Shown in pieces: positions 42,272-46,135 of a stretch of 46,135 nucleotides of DNA. How positions within the stretch are numbered: the first letter of the stretch is position 1; each line of letters opens with the position of its first letter. A program made the position numbers and the translations under genes. The DNA is from Candidatus Eisenbacteria bacterium (GTDB lineage: Bacteria > Eisenbacteria > RBG-16-71-46 > CAIMUX01 > JAHJDP01): contig JAHJDP010000092.1 of assembly GCA_018831195.1 (NCBI GenBank), positions 1-46,135 on the forward strand, read 5' to 3'. The notes beneath the pieces were generated by a model. That model saw only the letters and a list, made by a program, of their open reading frames with translations. It was not told where the DNA came from and did no database searches.

Positions 42272-45121
42272 ATGCGAACCCCTTTGAAAGCCTCATCACG
42301 CGGGTTCACCGTTGTTGAACTCCTGGTGGCCGTTGTCATTCTAGCAATCGTCGCAACCGGTCTATACGGTGTCTTGTATAGAACCCGGGACTCCTACGAT
42401 CTTCAACGGGATATCGTTGAGATGCGGGATAATACCCGCATTGCGCTGCAAACCGTCTCGGATGATTTCCGCCATGTAAGCTATGGAAAAGATCCAACGC
42501 AACCATCGATTCATTACGCGGGACCGGATTCTGTTACCTTCATTGCGGACATAGACAACACCATAACCGGCGCCGAGCTGATCAGCTATTTTCTCGGATC
42601 CGATGGCGATCCCGACACGCCCAACCCGAACGATACCGTTTTGATGAAAACAATCGCTGATTCAGGCGGCGTCGCAATATACTCGGCCCCGCAGGCATAT
42701 GGGCTCGCAATGGATGGAATACAATTCCGATATTTTAACGGCCAGGGAGTCGAATTGGCCAATCCTGTTCCTTCACCGGAACAGATTGGTGAGATTGAGA
42801 TTCTGGTCAAGGGCATGACAAAAAGGCCGCAGGGTGAGCAATACCAGGAAATGACGCTATCGACCACGATTTACCCACGGAATCTCCCCCTCTCACCAGC
42901 GCGTTCAAGACCCAGTACACCCGCCTGTGGACCGTTTAATTATCCTGATTGTCAAAGCGTGACCCAGGTCTGGACGACACCCACCACGAACACAGATGGC
43001 ACAGAGCTCGCTTTCAACGACATCAGCCATTTCAATGTCTATGTCGGCACAGATCCTGACGATTTACCCTTGCATTCCCGGTTAGCGAGAACTTTTAACC
43101 AATGGACAGTATCAGGTCTTGATCCGTCCGAAAGCAATTATATTTCTGTCACATGTGTCAGCCGGTCTGGTGTTGAAAGCTACCCCTGTTTGGAACTGGC
43201 GGCGCTCGGCAGTGCTCTGGAACCACAAATCCCACAGAACGTCACTGTCACATTTCCGGTGGGACTTAATGGTGTCCGTCTGTTTTGGGATCAGGTCACT
43301 GAATTCCAAAGCGGCGGCCAAATCACAACTCCTGTCAAATATTTTGTTTACCGTGATGTTGTTGATAATTTTGAACCGGATATCGGCAATCTGCTTGCTT
43401 CCATCGAAGTCATTACTCAATACGACGACACAACAATGGTGGATTGCCAGCAATATTTCTTTAGAGTGAGCGCTGAAGGCTGTGGGAATGAAGGAGAGGC
43501 TTCTTCGACCAACTCCGCCAGTATCCCCTCTCCTCCGACCTGCCCCAGCTTCCTATCAGGGAACATTACTGAGACACCGGGGATGGTCCAACTCAATTGG
43601 GGCATTCCGACCACACGAATGGATGGGAGCCCTCTCTCGCCGAGTGAAATCGGAGGATACTACGTTGTCTACGATTCCATTCCGGGTGGATACACATTCA
43701 CGCAAGATGTTCCCGATGGTGAAACCAACAACACAGCCATTTCCGGTTTGGAGCTTTGCAAAGACTATTATTTCAACATCAGAGCCTATGATCTTTGCCC
43801 TGCTCTTGGCGATATCTGCATGTATAATGAGATCCATCTTCACACTGCGCAGCCGTGCGATCCAGTCATTCCTGAAACACCCGGGAATCTTTCCCTCATT
43901 CCTCTCGATGATCGCTTGAATCTCGCATGGGACGCCAATCATACTGATTGTGACCTTTATGGTTATCGAGTCTACTACGGCGTGACGCCGGGTGGACCCT
44001 ACAATGGGGTTGGCGCCACTGAAGGGGATTCTCCTATCGAGCTGACTTTTGAAGAAGTAACTGTTGCTGATCAGTGTATCTTTACAATTAATGGACTCTC
44101 GGAATGTCAAGGATACAATGTCGTCGTCACCGCAATTGACAAATGTGATCCTGGAAATGAAAGTCCACCCTCGGCGGAGGCCAGCGGAGAGACTGATTGT
44201 ACGCCATGCATGCTTGAAGCCGGCTGCACTACATGGCAGGCTTCAGCATCAAACTATACCAGGGTCAATTTGGAAATTTATACACTGCAGTCTTCCTCAG
44301 AAACACTGAGCGAAATTACACCCCAATGGACAATGGGCCATCTCATCCGGCAGATTTATACAGGCAGACCCCTGCAGAAGATCTGGGATCAGGACGGTTC
44401 CGCTGGCGAAAATGGAAATATCGGACCGCAACCTGCAGGCGTCGCTCTGGATGTCGACGATATCGACATTGAGGGATGGACGGACGCCGCCGACGGCGAG
44501 CCTTTAACACTCGTCTTTGATGGCGATATGCGCGGAGATGAACTCCAGCTTGAATTCCGATCACTCGGGAGCCTCTGTTCCTCGTCAAACACAATTAGTC
44601 AGGGATGCTTATTTGAAAATCTTGATGACGGGCAGGCAAATGGATGGTCTTTTAATTCCGGCAGCTGGAATGTCATTAATGGAGAACTGTATCAGGGTAA
44701 TAGCTCTGTTACGGCATTAGCGTATGACACCAATAGCTGGGTGAGTGATTTTGTTTATTCAACAAAACTCAAAGTCGTTTATAGTCAAACACCCTATTTA
44801 ATTTTCAGAATGCAAAACACAAGCAATTACTACCTTGTGGGCTTGAAAACGTATGACAATACCATCCGTATCGGACGGATTGTCAATGGCGGCTGGACCC
44901 AGCTGGCATCCACGAATGTCGGGCTCAATAACAATACTTGGTACAATGTGACGGTAAGGGTTGATGGATCTCAAATTGACGTTTATCTCGACTGCAACCA
45001 TGTACTGTCTGATAATGTTTCTTCAATGTGGCCTTCCGGCTACTTGGGGTTGAGAACTTTTCAGACCAGGGCCTATTTCGATGATCTACAGGCCACGGTC
45101 TTGAATGTCTCGGGGCCGTAA
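42272..45121 (+). CDS. Giant PilW-like pseudopilin fused to fibronectin-III-like modules and a lectin-like domain
   Basis: This 949-residue protein starts at ATG 42272 (AGGA eight bases upstream; GTG 42248 and ATG 42263 are other candidates). The prepilin motif RGFTVVELLVAVVILAIV gives cleavage after Gly and Glu+5. The first ~205 residues form a PilW-like domain (MRDNTRIALQTVSDDFRHV). Four FnIII-like modules follow (~210-640) with Trp/Tyr landmarks such as VQLNWGIPTTRMDGSPL, YYFNIRAYDLCP, LNLAWDANHTDC and YRVYYGVTPGG. A linker of ~120 residues leads to a C-terminal jelly-roll/LamG-like domain (~775-945) with NGWSFNSGSWNVINGELYQG and YLGLRTFQTRAYFDDLQA. Cys-pairs within the modules could form disulfides. 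It ends TAATG with the next gene. Confidence 0.8.
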   Translation: MRTPLKASSRGFTVVELLVAVVILAIVATGLYGVLYRTRDSYDLQRDIVEMRDNTRIALQTVSDDFRHVSYGKDPTQPSIHYAGPDSVTFIADIDNTITGAELISYFLGSDGDPDTPNPNDTVLMKTIADSGGVAIYSAPQAYGLAMDGIQFRYFNGQGVELANPVPSPEQIGEIEILVKGMTKRPQGEQYQEMTLSTTIYPRNLPLSPARSRPSTPACGPFNYPDCQSVTQVWTTPTTNTDGTELAFNDISHFNVYVGTDPDDLPLHSRLARTFNQWTVSGLDPSESNYISVTCVSRSGVESYPCLELAALGSALEPQIPQNVTVTFPVGLNGVRLFWDQVTEFQSGGQITTPVKYFVYRDVVDNFEPDIGNLLASIEVITQYDDTTMVDCQQYFFRVSAEGCGNEGEASSTNSASIPSPPTCPSFLSGNITETPGMVQLNWGIPTTRMDGSPLSPSEIGGYYVVYDSIPGGYTFTQDVPDGETNNTAISGLELCKDYYFNIRAYDLCPALGDICMYNEIHLHTAQPCDPVIPETPGNLSLIPLDDRLNLAWDANHTDCDLYGYRVYYGVTPGGPYNGVGATEGDSPIELTFEEVTVADQCIFTINGLSECQGYNVVVTAIDKCDPGNESPPSAEASGETDCTPCMLEAGCTTWQASASNYTRVNLEIYTLQSSSETLSEITPQWTMGHLIRQIYTGRPLQKIWDQDGSAGENGNIGPQPAGVALDVDDIDIEGWTDAADGEPLTLVFDGDMRGDELQLEFRSLGSLCSSSNTISQGCLFENLDDGQANGWSFNSGSWNVINGELYQGNSSVTALAYDTNSWVSDFVYSTKLKVVYSQTPYLIFRMQNTSNYYLVGLKTYDNTIRIGRIVNGGWTQLASTNVGLNNNTWYNVTVRVDGSQIDVYLDCNHVLSDNVSSMWPSGYLGLRTFQTRAYFDDLQATVLNVSGP

Positions 45122-45993
45122 TGTTTTCCCCTAAAATCTGGGGGTTGTTATTTGTTTGCGTGGCTTTTTATACCCAGGTCCCGGCAACCGGATCCGAAAT
45201 CACCTCCACTGAATTGATACTCATCGCCTCGGCGGAAAGCCGGGGCGAAATCGATCCTTGTGATTGTCCCGTGCAGCCCTTGGGCGGCCTGCCCCGTCGA
45301 GCTTCTCTTCTGCGAGAGGTCAGGGACTCGGGTCATCCCGCCGTTCTCATTGAATTAGGTGAGGTGTTTCCTCCGGCATATCAGATGAGTAATTCATTTA
45401 CCTGGGCGGCGGCCCTCGGAACGGCCTATGGTTTCATGGGATACAATCTCGTCGTGTTTGGCGATGAAGACCTGGCTCTCGGAAAGGCGGTCCTTGATCG
45501 CTTTCAAGCGGCCTTTGTCGCAGAGAATCCCTACGGCAAAGTGGCGGTTCCCCCCAAAGGTGGGGCGGGATACTCCTGGATTCGATTCGACGCCCCAACT
45601 CGGGATCAACAGGACCTATCCCTATCCTTCCTCGTTGTCTGGCCCCCAGTGAATCCATCGGAGATTGCTGTATTATTGGACAGATACCATGAACAAGCAG
45701 ATATGAAAATCGCTGTCATTCACGGAAATCTGGTTGCGGCAAAGGGCCTTTTGGCGGATTCAACATTCTTTGATCATATTGTTGTCGGGGATGGATCCAA
45801 GTTCGACGAAGTAAGGCGAATCAACCGAACAAGCGTCTCCGGCCCGGGTATCCGTGGCCGGACTTTATCCTTTGCACGCCTCATATATGGAAGTAAAAAC
45901 GATTGGATTGTTGCCGGTTATCGATTGGTGCCTGTCACTCCGGATTATATGGATGATGTTGTTATCTCCGAAGTTATTCATGAATTGCATTAG
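45121..45993 (+). CDS. Secreted metallophosphoesterase-like protein, probably truncated by a mobile element
   Basis: The 290-residue frame starts at ATG 45121 (TAATG overlap). A signal peptide is present (MFSPKIWGLLFVCVAFYTQ, cleavage near TGS). The mature start (LILIASAESRGEIDPCDCP, then QPLGGLPRRASLLREVR) matches the opening of 5'-nucleotidase/metallophosphatase-like proteins that accompany multiheme cytochromes: a Cys pair (47, 49) and GGLxRR. Later patches are ELGEVFPP and GYNLVVFGDEDLALG. The expected metal-binding His/Asp motifs are only partly visible. The stop TAG 45991-45993 lies on the mobile-element boundary at 45994, so the C-terminus may have been lost to insertion. Confidence 0.65.
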   Translation: MFSPKIWGLLFVCVAFYTQVPATGSEITSTELILIASAESRGEIDPCDCPVQPLGGLPRRASLLREVRDSGHPAVLIELGEVFPPAYQMSNSFTWAAALGTAYGFMGYNLVVFGDEDLALGKAVLDRFQAAFVAENPYGKVAVPPKGGAGYSWIRFDAPTRDQQDLSLSFLVVWPPVNPSEIAVLLDRYHEQADMKIAVIHGNLVAAKGLLADSTFFDHIVVGDGSKFDEVRRINRTSVSGPGIRGRTLSFARLIYGSKNDWIVAGYRLVPVTPDYMDDVVISEVIHELH

Positions 45994-46135
45994 CTTGTGC
46001 TTCGAAGATTGCATTTGGCGTGTTTCCTGCACACCTAGCAGGGTATGTCGAAATGTCGAACCTATTTCAAGCCGCCGCACTGTCCCAATCCGCATTGCCG
46101 GTATCACAAGAAACCGGAGGGGTGGAGCTATAAAA
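45994..46135 (+). mobile_element. Right copy of repeated mobile-element end
   Basis: This 142-base stretch is the reverse complement of 279-138 with about four changes, all in its last 40 bases. It begins at CTTGTGCTTCGAAG, directly after the stop codon of the preceding gene, and runs off the window. Noncoding sequence and coding start are equally well conserved, so the whole element end is duplicated, not just the gene. Confidence 0.7.
46045..46135 (+). CDS. Zinc-ribbon transposase-like protein, second copy, 5' part only
   Basis: ATG 46045 opens the same frame as the left-end gene (MSKCRTYFKPPHCPNPHC...) and runs off the window edge after 30 codons. The only amino-acid difference in the shared part is Ser for Arg after KPEGW. 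The first zinc-binding Cys pair is present; the second lies beyond the window. Confidence 0.6.
   Translation, partial: MSKCRTYFKPPHCPNPHCRYHKKPEGWSYK

Overview
The window reads as chromosomal DNA of a Gram-negative bacterium, most likely of the FCB superphylum (an Eisenbacteria-like candidate phylum; this is inference). The evidence is a secreted protein with a C-terminal FlgD-like/type IX-style sorting domain, a DUF5683 membrane protein, an LpxL-like acyltransferase, a Tat subunit, PilW/PilX/FimT-type pseudopilins and an archaeal/eukaryal-type PheRS. Coding density is high. Both edges run into the 5' part of the same zinc-ribbon transposase-like gene, in divergent orientation. The window may therefore be a contig that broke at a repeated mobile element.

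Layout. 1-279: mobile-element end. 391-2177: GNAT acetyltransferase and a class I aminotransferase. 2420-8350: two large secreted proteins separated by a roughly 600-bp G/C-rich leader; the second carries the FlgD-like sorting domain and ends at a strong hairpin. 8523-9467: murB, interrupted by an in-frame TAG just before its catalytic C-terminus. 9464-14860 (minus): dnaJ-rsmE-pheS-pheT, probably one operon behind a sigma70-like promoter near 15010. 15076-21252 (minus): DUF5683-lepA-hemW-glycosyltransferase-polyprenyl sugar transferase. 21312-25014 (minus): tRNA-Phe, tRNA-Thr, glmM, glmS and a selenocysteine tRNA (selC). 25039-27595 (minus): a soluble GAF-type histidine kinase and a single-domain response regulator. 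27718-29271 (plus): DUF3467 protein and a second aminotransferase. 29274-31817: a LysR regulator divergent from myo-inositol-1-phosphate synthase, with a palindrome of LysR type between them. 31933-39143 (minus): a tightly packed housekeeping run, read tatA-aroK-rsmD-coaD-fmdB-like-obg-HEAT protein-dprA-lpxL-like-FAH hydrolase, with several ATGA/GTGA start-stop overlaps. 39590-45993 (plus): a pseudopilin operon behind a candidate sigma54 promoter. Its last pilin is fused to four fibronectin-III-like modules and a lectin-like C-terminal domain, and it is followed by a secreted phosphoesterase-like gene that the right-hand mobile element cuts off.

How the genes work together. GlmS and GlmM make GlcN-1-P, feeding UDP-GlcNAc for MurB (peptidoglycan), lipid A-type lipids and the glycans started by the WcaJ-like transferase. 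RsmD, RsmE, LepA, Obg, PheST and the tRNAs serve translation. The surface programme (two large exported proteins and the pseudopilin operon) is the accessory part. The points most worth a second look are the amber codon in murB, the archaeal-type PheRS with a Cys4 insertion, the selC gene, and the giant FnIII/lectin pseudopilin operon.
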